Counted from the stretch's first letter, positions 53,769 to 63,048 are shown. The stretch: 64,000 nt of DNA from RPQJ01 sp963748985 (GCA_963748985.1 CAVVKQ010000012.1:59363-123362); one strand, 5' to 3'. Made by a program: numbers and translations. The notes: generated from the letters alone by a model not told the origin.

Positions 53769-54989
53769 TCACGCCTGCATGCGTTGCAGCAGCGTCTCGG
53801 CCTCGCCGAGCGACATGTTCTTCGGCACCGGGTAATCGCGCGCGGCCTCGACCATTGCAGCGCGCGCAACCGTCGGCACGTCGGCCGGCTTGAGCGCGGC
53901 GACTTTCTCGGGAATGCCGACGCCACGATTGAGTTCACGCACGCGATCGATGAACCGCTGCGCCAGGACGTCAGACGGCTCACCCGCGCTGCCCGCGCCG
54001 ATCACCACGGCGAGCTTCGCCAGGCGCTCACGCGCCAGCGGCGCATCTTTGATGAAGTCGAGCACGTACGGCAGCGTGATCGCATTGGCCAGCCCGTGCG
54101 GCACGCCGTACATGCCGCCGAGCTTGTGCGAGAAGGCGTGCACGTAACCAACGTACGCCTTGGTGAATGCGAGACCGGCATAGAACGACGCGAGCGCCAT
54201 CGCCTCGCGTGCTGCCATGTCGTTGCCGTCGTCATAGGCGCGCTGCAGGTTGCCGAAAATCATGCGCACGGCGGCGACACAGTGCTGCTCGGTGTCCGGG
54301 TGCGGCCAGCGGTTGATGTAGGCCTCGATGGCGTGCGTGAGCGCGTCCATGCCCGTCGCCGCGGTGATCGGCTTCGGCATGCCCTTCATCAGCATCGGAT
54401 CGAGCGCGGCCGCGAGTGGCACGAGCTTCGGATCGATGACGGCCGACTTCACGTGCTGGACGGGATCGGTCACCACCGCAGCCACGGTCACTTCGGACCC
54501 GGTCCCTGCCGTGGTCGGAATTGCGAACAACGGCAGCATCGGCTTGCCGACCTTGAGCATGCCGATGAGCTGGGCCGGCGACTTGCCCGAGACAACCATC
54601 GCGCCGATGACCTTGGCCGCGTCGATGGCCGAACCGCCGCCAACGGCAAGGATCGCGTCGCTGTGATGCGCGCGTACGGCTTCGTAGCCAGCCTGCAGCA
54701 CGGGATACGTCGGATCCGGCGTGATGCCGTCGTGCACGGCGACGTCGATGCCCTGCGCCAGCAACGCCTGCCGCAGCGGCTCGACCAGGCCCAGTTTCAC
54801 GAGCACGGCGTCGGTGACGATCAGCACGCGCCGGTAGCCGAACTGGCCGATGCTCGCGCACAGGCGCAGCGAGGCGTCGGGGCCGACGAACAGCGTGGGA
54901 CGCGGAATCGCGACGGCGCGCGACACGGGCCAACCGAGCGGTTTGAGCAGTCGATAGCCGAACAGGCGCAACGCGAAGAGCAACGACAT
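53769..54989 (-). CDS. Iron-containing alcohol dehydrogenase, second member
   Basis: This 406-residue enzyme has the NAD motif AVGGGSAIDAAKVIGAM, PTTAGTGSEVTVAAVV, and metal ligands in MDALTHAIEAYI and YVHAFSHKLGGMYGVPHG. An N-terminal extension of about 30 residues (LLFALRLFGYRLLKPLGWPV) before the first strand is hydrophobic and might associate with the membrane. It is convergent with the acyl-CoA ligase. It may interconvert fatty aldehydes and alcohols in the wax pathway, an inference from location only. Confidence 0.88.
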   Translation of the reverse strand: MSLLFALRLFGYRLLKPLGWPVSRAVAIPRPTLFVGPDASLRLCASIGQFGYRRVLIVTDAVLVKLGLVEPLRQALLAQGIDVAVHDGITPDPTYPVLQAGYEAVRAHHSDAILAVGGGSAIDAAKVIGAMVVSGKSPAQLIGMLKVGKPMLPLFAIPTTAGTGSEVTVAAVVTDPVQHVKSAVIDPKLVPLAAALDPMLMKGMPKPITAATGMDALTHAIEAYINRWPHPDTEQHCVAAVRMIFGNLQRAYDDGNDMAAREAMALASFYAGLAFTKAYVGYVHAFSHKLGGMYGVPHGLANAITLPYVLDFIKDAPLARERLAKLAVVIGAGSAGEPSDVLAQRFIDRVRELNRGVGIPEKVAALKPADVPTVARAAMVEAARDYPVPKNMSLGEAETLLQRMQA

Positions 54990-55081
54990 GGCAGCCTCAA
55001 TCCCCAGTATTGATGCACTGCATCATGAGGGGGTCGCGGGCGCCTGCCAAGTCGGAATGATCCGGATGCCGGCCCGGTCGA

Positions 55082-55588
55082 TCAGCCCGGCAAGGCGCCC
55101 ACCGCCTGCAGCGCCTGCAGGTACTGTTCCGCGCGTCGCTCGGCGAAGAAGTCGATCACCAGGCCCAGTGCCGCCAGGAGCAGCAGACCGGCCGCGAACC
55201 CGTGCTGCGACGGCTTGCCCATCACGAACACGAAGAACAGTGCGAGCAGCACGGCTACGGCATAGCCGATCCGGTACTGCGCAAATCCCCTGACGACCTG
55301 CTGGATGCGCGGCCCTTCCTCGGCGGCGAACTGCGCCGGGTTGGTGCGCTGCTGTTCGATCAATTGTCGTGACTGTGCGTCGCTGCGGAAATAGACCGTG
55401 CCACCCACGCTGAGGCCGAGTCCCGCCATGATCAGCAATGCCATCGCGAGCCCGCGCGCGAACGGCTCTCGCCCCACGAACCAGAGCACGATCGCACCTG
55501 CCAGGCTCACGAACCCCGCGGCAAGAATCCAGAACGCTTCGGCTTTCTCGCCGGCAAAGTACCAGCGCACGACCTGCTCAATATCCAT
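55082..55588 (-). CDS. Hypothetical membrane protein
   Basis: From MDIEQVVRWYFAGEKAEAFW the protein has about 168 residues and four hydrophobic spans (FWILAAGFVSLAGAIVLWFV, LAMALLIMAGLGLSVGG, IGYAVAVLLALFFVFVMG, AAGLLLLAALGLVIDFFA). The central soluble part SRQLIEQQRTNPAQFAAEEG is charged. A GTG at 55594 would add two residues. I do not recognise the family. It is 15 bases after the amidase gene and on the same strand. Confidence 0.7.
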   Translation of the reverse strand: MDIEQVVRWYFAGEKAEAFWILAAGFVSLAGAIVLWFVGREPFARGLAMALLIMAGLGLSVGGTVYFRSDAQSRQLIEQQRTNPAQFAAEEGPRIQQVVRGFAQYRIGYAVAVLLALFFVFVMGKPSQHGFAAGLLLLAALGLVIDFFAERRAEQYLQALQAVGALPG

Positions 55589-55603
55589 ACTCACCCCCGA
55601 AAC

Positions 55604-57106
55604 TCAGGGAATCGCGTGCGGCGCGATGCGTTCGGCCCATGGCACGGCCTGCTCGACCTGGCCCGCGAGCCGGAACAGCGTCGCTTCGTCGCCGATGCGT
55701 GCGGTGAACAGCATGCCCATCGGCAGGCCGTCGTCGGTCCAGTGCAGGGGCAGCGACACCGAGGGCTGGCCCGTGACGTTCGCGATCATCGTGTATGGAG
55801 AAGATTCGAATACCGGCTCGAAGGCTTCGATGATCTTGTCGCGCTGGCTCAGCAGCGCGGCACCGGGCAGCGACGCCAGCAGCTTCATTCCCTGGCGTTG
55901 CAGGGTGGTCAGCTTGTGCGCACCAATCAGCAGCGGCGGGACGCCGACGGTGGGCGTAAGCAGCACGTCGAATGCGGCGGACCAGGCCAGCCATTGGCGC
56001 GAAAAGGTCTGCATCGTCCAGAGCGCCGCCGCAACCTCACCGCCCGATTGCGCTTCACCCATCTTCGCCAGCACCCACGTGGCGAGTTCGACATCGTCGC
56101 TGCGGGCCTCCCGCCCCACCAGCATGGGAGCCAAGCGCAGCGTGCCCGCGACGTCCGCCGCGATCAGCGACGCGTAGCTTGCGACGAACGATTCCGGTGG
56201 CAGCGGCAGCTTGACCTCCACGAGTTCGTGCCCGAGCGCCGCCAGTGCACGCGTGGTGGCTTCAAGCGCCTTGCGATTCTCCGGATGCAGTGTCTTGCCC
56301 AGGCCGGGATCGAATGAAAACGCGATGCGCAGCCGGCCGGCTTCCTGCCGCGTCTCATCCAGGTAGGGACGCGCGGGCGCCGGCAGCTTCATGAGTTGCT
56401 GCGGGTAGTCGCCGCACGTGGCATCGAGCAGCGCGGCACTGTCGCGAACGGTACGGGAAACGGCATGCTCGCCGATGAATCCCCACCAGACGTCGGGTGC
56501 GTTGGGTCCCGTCGGGTTACGGCCGCGACTTGGCTTCAGACCGACCAGTCCGCAATTGGATGCCGGTGTGCGGATCGAGCCGCCGCCGTCGTTCGCATTT
56601 GCGACGGGCACGATGCGCGCGGCCACCGCGGCCGCGGATCCACCGCTCGAGCCGCTGGACGTGCGCTCCAGGTTCCAGGGATTGCGGGTCGGCCCGAACA
56701 ACTCGGGCTCGGTGACGTTCGAAACACCCAGCTCGGGTGTGTTGGTCTTGCCGAAAATCACCAGGCCGGCCGCGCGATACCGGCGCGTAAGTTCCTCATC
56801 CATCACGGGCACGTAATTCTGGAACAGCCGCGAGCCGAACCGCATGGGCTCACCCGCGTACGCGGTCATGAGGTCCTTGAGCAGGAAAGGAACGCCACGG
56901 AACGGTCCATCCGGCAAGCCCGCAGCGATTGCGTCGCGCGCGCGTCCTTCCATAAGGTGAACGACCGCATTGATCTGCGGATTCACCGCGGCATTGCGTG
57001 ACAGCGCCTCGTCGAGCAGTTCCGTCGGGCTCACCTGTCCCGCGCGCACCAGCTCCGCGAGCCCCAGAGCGTCGTAGCGACCGTATTCCGTAAATGCCAC
57101 GTCCAT
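55604..57106 (-). CDS. Amidase signature family enzyme
   Basis: The 500-residue protein from MDVAFTEYGRYDALGLAELV has the amidase signature. Lys77 is in GVPFLLKDLM, cis-Ser153 in GSSGGSAAAVAAR, and nucleophile Ser177 in GGGSIRTPAS, with the 24-residue spacing of the family. It is closest to aryl-acylamidase or 6-aminohexanoate-cyclic-dimer hydrolase-like members (hydrolysing C-N amides). It is divergent from the PQQ dehydrogenase with a 110-base gap. The substrate is unknown. Confidence 0.9.
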   Translation of the reverse strand: MDVAFTEYGRYDALGLAELVRAGQVSPTELLDEALSRNAAVNPQINAVVHLMEGRARDAIAAGLPDGPFRGVPFLLKDLMTAYAGEPMRFGSRLFQNYVPVMDEELTRRYRAAGLVIFGKTNTPELGVSNVTEPELFGPTRNPWNLERTSSGSSGGSAAAVAARIVPVANANDGGGSIRTPASNCGLVGLKPSRGRNPTGPNAPDVWWGFIGEHAVSRTVRDSAALLDATCGDYPQQLMKLPAPARPYLDETRQEAGRLRIAFSFDPGLGKTLHPENRKALEATTRALAALGHELVEVKLPLPPESFVASYASLIAADVAGTLRLAPMLVGREARSDDVELATWVLAKMGEAQSGGEVAAALWTMQTFSRQWLAWSAAFDVLLTPTVGVPPLLIGAHKLTTLQRQGMKLLASLPGAALLSQRDKIIEAFEPVFESSPYTMIANVTGQPSVSLPLHWTDDGLPMGMLFTARIGDEATLFRLAGQVEQAVPWAERIAPHAIP

Positions 57107-57216
57107 CTCTCCCGATTCAGCGATCGGTGAATGATCGTCTTTTCGGCCCGCTCTTGCCATTGGGCCGCGTCGCGCGGAGACTCATTCTCTCCTTGAACTT
57201 TTGTTCCACGGCAGTC

Positions 57217-59364
57217 ATGAAGTCCATGCGCAGCTTGCTTAGCCACACCCGTCTCTTCGCCCTCATCGCCTCGATTGCACTGCCGGTCGCGCCCGCGCAG
57301 CCGAAACCCGTTACCGCCGAACGCATCATCGCAGCCGACAGCGAGCCCCAGAACTGGCTCGCGCACGGGCGCACGTACGGCGAGCAGCGCTACAGCCCGC
57401 TCAAGCAGGTCAACGATGGCAACGTCGAGAAGCTCGGGCTGGCGTGGTCGTATGCGACGAACTCGACGCGTGGCCTGCAGGCCACGCCGATCGTCGTCGA
57501 CGGCCGCATGTACGCGACCGGAGTCTGGAGCGTGGTCTATGCGCTCGACGCGAAGAGCGGCAAGGAACTGTGGACCTACGATCCAGAGGTGCCGCGCGAA
57601 TGGGGCCGGTATGCCTGCTGCGACGCCGTAAACCGCGGAGTGGCGCTGTGGGGCGACGCACTCTACTTCGCGACGCTCGACGGCCGGCTGATTTCGCTCG
57701 ACGCGCGAACGGGCAAGCAGCGTTGGGAGATCAACACGATCGACCGCACCAAGCCCTACACGATCACCGGCGCGCCCCGGGTGATCAAGGGCAAGGTGTT
57801 GATCGGCAACGGCGGCGGCGAATACGGCGTGCGTGGTTATTTCTCGGCGTATGACGCCGACACCGGCAAGCTCGCGTGGCGCTTCTACACCGTGCCGGGC
57901 AATCCCACGGACGGCTTCGAGAGCCCTGAGATGGCAGCGGCCGCGAAGACGTGGACCGGCGAGTGGTGGAAAGGCGGCGGCGGCGGCACGGTGTGGGACT
58001 CGATGGCGTACGACCCCGACCTCGACACGCTCTACGTCGGCACCGGCAATGGTTCGCCTTGGGCACGCTCGATCCGCTCGCCGGGCGGCGGCGACAACCT
58101 TTACCTGTCGTCGATCCTGGCTCTGAACCCGGACACCGGGCGCCTGAAGTGGCATTACCAGGTGACTCCGGGTGACAACTGGGACTACACGGCGACGCAG
58201 CACATGATCCTTGCGGAGCTCGTGATCGACGGCAAGCCACGCAAGGTGCTGATGCAGGCGCCGAAGAACGGCTTCTTCTACGTCATCGACCGCGTCACGG
58301 GCGAGTTGCTGTCGGCCGACAAGTACATCCCGGCAACCTGGGCCAGCCACGTCGACATGAAGACGGGACGCCCGGTCGAGACGCCAGAGGGCGACTGGAG
58401 CAAGGAAACCAAACTCATCGTGCCGGCGGCGTTCGGTGGCCACAACTGGCACCCGATGGCGTTCAATCCGCAGACGGGGCTGGTTTACATCCCGGCGATG
58501 CAGCCCGCCGGCATTTATCCGCCGTCGACTGAGTTCCTGCAGACCGGCAAGTACACGCGACAGGAAATGTTCTGGAATCCGGGCGTCGACTGGAACAACT
58601 ACACGAACACTGTGTACGCGATCCTCGCGCAGACAGGAGGCAACCTGCCGCAGGACCGCGGTTACCTGAAAGCCTGGGATCCGGTCGCGAAGAAGACGCG
58701 CTGGGAAATCGAGTACCCGGCGTTCTGGAATGGCGGCCTGCTCACGACCGCGGGCAACCTGCTGTTCCAGGGCACGGGCGACGGGCGCTTTGTCGCTTAC
58801 TCGGCCGACGTGGGCAAGACGCTGTGGTCCGTGCCGACGCTGGTCGGCATCATCGCGCCGCCGGTCACCTACTCGGTGGACGGCGAGCAGTACATCGCAG
58901 TGCTTGCGGGCTATGGCGGCGCTGGCGCCGTCACCGGCGGTGACCCGCGCACGATGGCGTCAGGCAAGTACCTGAACGAAGGCCACATCCTTGCGTTCAA
59001 ACTCGGCGGCACGGCGCCGCTGCCGAAGATCGCCGAGCGCAACCTCGACATCCCTGAGCCGCCGGCCAGCACTGCCACTACCGCGCAGATCGAGAACGGC
59101 AAGTTCAGGTACGCCGCCACCTGCATGGTGTGCCATGGCGCGCTAGTGGTATCAGGCGGCGTAGTGCCGGACCTGCGCCGACTCACGGCGGAAAAACATT
59201 CGATCTTCAAGGCGATCGTCTACGACGGCGTGATCCATTCGGCAGGCATGCCGCGGATGGGTGACCTCGTCAGCGAGCAGGACGTCGCGGACATCCAGGC
59301 GTACATCATCGAACGCTCGCAGCAGGATCGAGCGGCGGCAGCGACAGCTGCAGCCAAGAAGTAG
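57217..59364 (+). CDS. PQQ-dependent quinohemoprotein alcohol dehydrogenase
   Basis: The chain has 715 residues. After a signal peptide (LFALIASIALPVAPA) the eight-blade propeller has the vicinal disulfide CC at 134-135 (GRYACCDAVNRG), WDSMAYDPDLDTLYVGTGNG and the catalytic Asp in TPGDNWDYTAT. A C-terminal cytochrome c domain has the heme site CMVCH (Cys636, Cys639, His640) and Met in GMPRMGDLV. It oxidises alcohols in the periplasm. The usual Glu in GLEATP is Gln (GLQATP), a position that in the family contacts PQQ. No pqq genes are in the window. Confidence 0.92.
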   Translation: MKSMRSLLSHTRLFALIASIALPVAPAQPKPVTAERIIAADSEPQNWLAHGRTYGEQRYSPLKQVNDGNVEKLGLAWSYATNSTRGLQATPIVVDGRMYATGVWSVVYALDAKSGKELWTYDPEVPREWGRYACCDAVNRGVALWGDALYFATLDGRLISLDARTGKQRWEINTIDRTKPYTITGAPRVIKGKVLIGNGGGEYGVRGYFSAYDADTGKLAWRFYTVPGNPTDGFESPEMAAAAKTWTGEWWKGGGGGTVWDSMAYDPDLDTLYVGTGNGSPWARSIRSPGGGDNLYLSSILALNPDTGRLKWHYQVTPGDNWDYTATQHMILAELVIDGKPRKVLMQAPKNGFFYVIDRVTGELLSADKYIPATWASHVDMKTGRPVETPEGDWSKETKLIVPAAFGGHNWHPMAFNPQTGLVYIPAMQPAGIYPPSTEFLQTGKYTRQEMFWNPGVDWNNYTNTVYAILAQTGGNLPQDRGYLKAWDPVAKKTRWEIEYPAFWNGGLLTTAGNLLFQGTGDGRFVAYSADVGKTLWSVPTLVGIIAPPVTYSVDGEQYIAVLAGYGGAGAVTGGDPRTMASGKYLNEGHILAFKLGGTAPLPKIAERNLDIPEPPASTATTAQIENGKFRYAATCMVCHGALVVSGGVVPDLRRLTAEKHSIFKAIVYDGVIHSAGMPRMGDLVSEQDVADIQAYIIERSQQDRAAAATAAAKK

Positions 59365-59369
59365 GCACT

Positions 59370-59391
59370 GTCACCAATTCGTGTTGGTGAC
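59370..59391. other. Short hairpin after the PQQ dehydrogenase gene
   Basis: GTCACCAA (59370-59377) pairs with TTGGTGAC (59384-59391) over a 6-base loop, six bases after the dehydrogenase stop. There is no T-run, so it is only a weak terminator candidate. A similar CACCAGAACGTGTTGGTG pair recurs near 59630 on the other side of the two-hairpin element. Confidence 0.45.
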
Positions 59392-59427
59392 CTTGCCGAC
59401 ACGTCCCGCAAGCGGACGGTCGGTGAG

Positions 59428-59565
59428 GGCGTTCGGTCCGGGTCTTTTCCGGGCGAGCGGAAAGGCAGACACGCTCGCCCGGAAAAGACCCGGACCGAAC
59501 GCCTGATCGACCGCGCCTGAACGAATTCTCGTCAAAGCACGAGAATTCGTACGGCGCATGCAGCG
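59428..59565 (+). repeat. Two-hairpin intergenic element, copy C
   Basis: The large hairpin has perfect 31-base arms at 59428-59458 and 59473-59503, with the loop GGAAAGGCAGACAC. A spacer ends GCGCCTGA, then a 12-bp hairpin follows (59521-59532 with 59539-59550, loop CAAAGC), then ACGGCGCATGCAGCG (59551-59565). Loop core, spacer end and right flank match copy A; both stems are different. It lies within the 486-base gap between the PQQ dehydrogenase and the convergent hydrolase gene. Confidence 0.87.
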
Positions 59566-59850
59566 TCAAAGCGGTGACATCGCAAGACCGTCTACCGATG
59601 ATTCGCAACCGGCAATTTCCATGGCTCCGTCACCAGAACGTGTTGGTGAGACTCGTTCTGATGCGTGCCGTACGCCGAAAGCCGACCGTCAACAGGGAAT
59701 AACGAAGCGGAAGTTCACCCGGCTACGAAGCGGTCGCTCAACTCCACTGTTCAACGACGAGCCGAGCGCCGTGCGGGACCGCCCGCAGCAGCTGCTCTTG
59801 TATTGAGTAGCGTTATCGGGACTAGAGTGGCCAGCACTCGAATGTTCCCG
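59566..59850. other. Intergenic stretch without recognised gene
   Basis: The remaining 285 bases between the two-hairpin element and the hydrolase gene hold only a small hairpin near 59629-59650 (CACCAGAACGTGTTGGTG) and no reading frame with protein-like composition. Base composition begins to fall toward the AT-richer stretch that follows. Confidence 0.6.
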
Positions 59851-61260
59851 TCATTGGAAGGGGCCTGCATCCATCGAATCGAAACATGCCATGTCGACAC
59901 TGGCCGCCGAAGCCTTTTCCACGAATTCAGGCACCACGCGATCAAGGCACGTCTCGATTCCAGACATCCCTTCGAGAACGTGGCCACCTTGCGCGACAAT
60001 CATATGGCGGCTCGCGGGGAAACGTGTTGCCGTTTCTGCGGCCCAGTCCGGCGGCGTTACGGGATCGATGGCACCCGAGATGAAGAGAACCGGAACCTCG
60101 GATTCCGCCACTTCCAATAGCCTCCGATCGGGAGCGGCTTTGGGCCAATGGCGACAGGCGTCATTCTGGCGGCGCAAGCGGTAGGCACCAAACTGCGTTG
60201 CATCGGACTCAGCGATCGCTGCATCAAGGTCCATCATTGCCAGGCTTTCGGAACAAGTGATCGAAAGATACAGCCCGTCCGCGAAGCTCCTTCCGACATC
60301 ACTGGCTAGCATTTGGAAGTCGCCATCGGCTGCTTTCCGAAGTACGGATGGCACGCGCCTCGCAGTCCCGGGTAGATAGAGCATCGTGCGAATCTTCTCG
60401 AGAAAAACGTTGCGAGCTTCTGTATCCAACCGCTCGGCAGCTCGTTCAAGGTCAGCAGCGGAATTCGGGTACTTCGTCGAGCACAGGGAATCGGCCGCAC
60501 ACATTTCGAAGAGCAGTTTGAGAGCGCGCTCGGCGGCCATGGCGTGATTTCTCGGCGGCATGCGATTGGCGGGTGCAGTACCAGTCAAGACGGCGGTCCG
60601 GACATGATCCGGGAAGTCGGCGATGTAGCGGAGTGCGAGCGTCGTGCCGTAGGAAAGGGCGTTTAGGTCCAACCGTTCATAGCCAAGTGCCCTGCGGACT
60701 GCGTCTATATCGCGCGCGGCCGCATCGGTCGTGTATTGACGAAGATCGGCCTTGGCAGAGAGCAACGTGGCGCAGTCCCGTACGAGCGCCGGCGGATAGA
60801 AAGGGGACTCGGGATTTTCTCTCTCGTACTGCGCAATGTTCGGGCAAAAGAGTCCCCCGGACCCGCCAGTGCCGCGCATATCTGCCAACACAACATCGCG
60901 GTGCGTACGGTACATCGCACCTTCAGTTGCATAGAATGCTGCGGAATCGGTCACAGCGAAACCCGGTCCGCCCTCCAGGTCGTATTGTGCTGCCCGCGCA
61001 CTACCCGGCTCGAGCGAGTTCAGGACAATTACGTTCAGGTTGATGGTGCGACTACCCCGCTTCGAGTAGTCCTCTGGTACCGCGACATAGCCACACATTG
61101 CGTTTGCCATGGCGAGAGCTGGCGGGCAGTCGTGGGTCACGAACTGAAACCCGATCGGCTCCGCGGTATCCGAAGGCGAGTGGCAACCCGAAGCCATGGC
61201 GAGTACCAAGATCGCAACCGCCTTGGGTACAGGTGCCAGCAAACATCTACCGGACTGCAT
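59851..61260 (-). CDS. Alpha/beta hydrolase, TAP-like/prolyl aminopeptidase-like lipoprotein
   Basis: The 469-residue protein has a lipoprotein-type signal (AVAILVLAMASGC; lipobox ASGC). The alpha/beta hydrolase core has EGGPGFAVTDSA, LADMRGTGGSGG, the nucleophile in NALSYGTTLALRY (SYG, a variant of GxSxG), then FISGAIDPVTPPDWA with the acid Asp and QGGHVLEG with the base His. The C-terminal TAP-like cap is present. It is a probable envelope peptidase or esterase. Codon use is less GC-rich than elsewhere, and it borders an AT-richer region with decayed genes, so it may be acquired. Confidence 0.82.
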   Translation of the reverse strand: MQSGRCLLAPVPKAVAILVLAMASGCHSPSDTAEPIGFQFVTHDCPPALAMANAMCGYVAVPEDYSKRGSRTINLNVIVLNSLEPGSARAAQYDLEGGPGFAVTDSAAFYATEGAMYRTHRDVVLADMRGTGGSGGLFCPNIAQYERENPESPFYPPALVRDCATLLSAKADLRQYTTDAAARDIDAVRRALGYERLDLNALSYGTTLALRYIADFPDHVRTAVLTGTAPANRMPPRNHAMAAERALKLLFEMCAADSLCSTKYPNSAADLERAAERLDTEARNVFLEKIRTMLYLPGTARRVPSVLRKAADGDFQMLASDVGRSFADGLYLSITCSESLAMMDLDAAIAESDATQFGAYRLRRQNDACRHWPKAAPDRRLLEVAESEVPVLFISGAIDPVTPPDWAAETATRFPASRHMIVAQGGHVLEGMSGIETCLDRVVPEFVEKASAASVDMACFDSMDAGPFQ

Positions 61261-61497
61261 CAGTTCTCCGCTGTTTTACGAGTCAGTCAGCGGAACTCCA
61301 GCGCATTCGTGCGTCATAAGCGGACCGAGTCCCCCTGTCGACGGGTTCGTCGGACTACATCATCGATCCATTAGGACGTCAATTTGGGGCGTCCCTGGAG
61401 CATGTCGATTCGGAAGGCCGTGATCGCGGCGGCGACCGCTCCCGATAGCGGACCATCTACGCAGACAATCGACCCGAAGCGGATGTATTATACGAAT
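61261..61497. other. AT-richer intergenic stretch
   Basis: No credible gene. The short frames on either strand lack protein-like composition. It begins the AT-richer stretch that runs to about 63.05 kb. Confidence 0.5.
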
Positions 61498-61715
61498 TTA
61501 CTTTTTGGCACGTGAAGCGGTAAGAATGGCTGCATACGCGATAAAAAGCGCGAATTGAACAAGGATGGCGCCACCGATACCGCTAACGACTCAACGCTCT
61601 CGGCGGACCTAAGCATACGATCAGGCACGATCTCGCAGTCTAGAATCAACAGAGACACAACGTACCAAGCAACGCACACGCAGAATGTGGCGCGGGATAG
61701 CTCCAGCCGCCTCAT
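61498..61715 (-). pseudogene. Fragment of a small two-span membrane protein (frameshifted)
   Basis: Frame 1 from MRRLELSRATFCVCVAWYVV reads ...LLILDCEIVPDRMLRS. After one missing G near 61572 the other frame continues SLAVSVGAILVQFALFIAYA to AILTASRAKK and a stop at 61498. The two halves make a 72-residue protein with two good hydrophobic spans, which is hard to explain by chance. The family is not recognised. The frameshift may be decay or sequence error. Confidence 0.45.
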
Positions 61716-62481
61716 GAGGATCCGCAGAGGATGCCAGCGTGCCAATGAGGCCACCACCGGGCACGAAACATACGAATCACCTCCATCCAAGCCGCCATGT
61801 ACAGCAGTACGATCATGCGTACACAGCATGCGTACAGTCTTGGCACTCACGAGTGGCACACAAAGGCTTGGCACGCGTGGACGTCAACACTAAGAGGCAG
61901 GCCGACAATTGAGACGCAATCAAAACCACCAGCACGATCGCTGTGTAACCGCGCAGCCGGAACCGCAACTGTTTGCTTAGTGGTTCACCTTGGTCAGCAC
62001 AGCGTTGAATCCGACTCAGAATCATGGAAAGCATCATAGCCGCAGTCGTCCGTCGCTCCGTGCACTCCCATTTGTAGATCATCGCGGCCGGAGCTGACCG
62101 CTTCAACATCGAGTTCTGAACTAGCGGCGCGTCGGTGCAAATAGCGGACGTCGCACGCGAAGGAACGACCCGTACCGGTCTTCCGCGATCAGCTTCGCGA
62201 CGCGTCGGTAGGCTCTTCGAACGGATCAAGCGGACGCGCCGAAATCGCGTAAGCGAGGAAACATAGCCTGTCCCAATCATCGCTATCGGAACAACGAATC
62301 TACGGTATAACATCTTCTGCTGCAGCACGAGGAACATGAGGCCGAGCCGACACAAGAAGTCCAAGCAGCAGCCAAGCAGTCGAAGACTTTTGTCACGCAC
62401 CTGCTGTACTCGCGCATGTTCAGTTCATCCCGCCCTCGTTGACAGGCAGTTCCGATCAAGGTCGTGTCGTGGCGTCGAGAC
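61716..62481. other. AT-richer stretch with no intact gene
   Basis: About 770 bases without a convincing gene. A minus-strand frame across 61813-62400 contains hydrophobic patches (LRGYTAIVLVVLIASQLSA, LCRLGLMFLVLQQKML), but the intervening part is Arg/Ser-rich and not protein-like. It could be another broken membrane protein; I cannot assign it. Confidence 0.4.
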
Positions 62482-62825
62482 TTATGCGACGTCGAGAAGA
62501 ACGTGTGGATTCCGGTCGGCAACAAGCAACAGCGTTCGGGCCGCGCCTGACGGTGCGCGAGCTCTGCTCCAGTCTGCAATGTACGGAAGAGACACCAGAA
62601 GGGCGGCAAAGCGTGATTGCGAAAGCCTGTCTTCTCGCGGATCGAGGCCACATCCGGGACATTGATGACGCGGCTGATTTCACCGCGCTTCAATTCACGG
62701 AGCCATCCAGTATCTCTTGGCCGATATCTCGCTTCGCCTTAGGCATTGTCGACCTCCTCGCGGATTTGCCGCAAAACGTGCGCCGGAATGCTGTCGGTCA
62801 CGTTCTTCGGGTACATCGTCAACAT
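62482..62825 (-). pseudogene. XRE-family antitoxin remnant, several frameshifts
   Basis: Read on the minus strand across frames, the pieces are VDNA...MPKAKRDIGQEILDG, then RELKRGEISRVINVPDVASI, then LSQSRFAALLGVSSRTLQ with DWEQ, then LLLVADRNPHVLLDVA and a TAA at 62482. This is a HigA/XRE antitoxin with a helix-turn-helix (LSQSRFAALLGVS). At least four single-base losses separate the pieces. It lies directly after the toxin gene. Confidence 0.65.
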
Positions 62826-62829
62826 CAGA

Positions 62830-63048
62830 TCACTCCGCCGTACGACGCACGTAGTAGATGATCGATAGCCGCCACGTTTGCCCCGACCGAAGCAGCCATC
62901 GCAACTTGCGGACACCGCCTGAGCCAGGAATCACAGGTCCAGCCTCCGGATCGGCGATCAACGCGGCCTGCAGAGCCGCGTACTCAGCATCGGTCAGGTA
63001 ATCGAGTACCAGCTTCGTAAAAGCTCGTGTCTCGATGAAGCTGAACAT
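62830..63048 (-). pseudogene. RelE/HigB-type toxin, probably frame-damaged
   Basis: From MFSFIETRAFTKLVLDYLTD the sequence matches the RelE/HigB-like family (DAEYAALQAALIADPEAG, VIPGSGGVRKLRW). The expected GRGKRGGYR motif is present in DNA but out of frame (reads LLRSGQTWRLS), and the frame returns at IIYYV. So two compensating indels flank the catalytic core. The 72-residue open frame survives but with wrong core residues, so the toxin is probably inactive unless the indels are sequence errors. Confidence 0.65.

Noticed and set aside
53535..55013. A 492-codon plus-strand frame opposite the iron alcohol dehydrogenase
   Set aside because: Antisense shadow; it also runs through a long inverted repeat.
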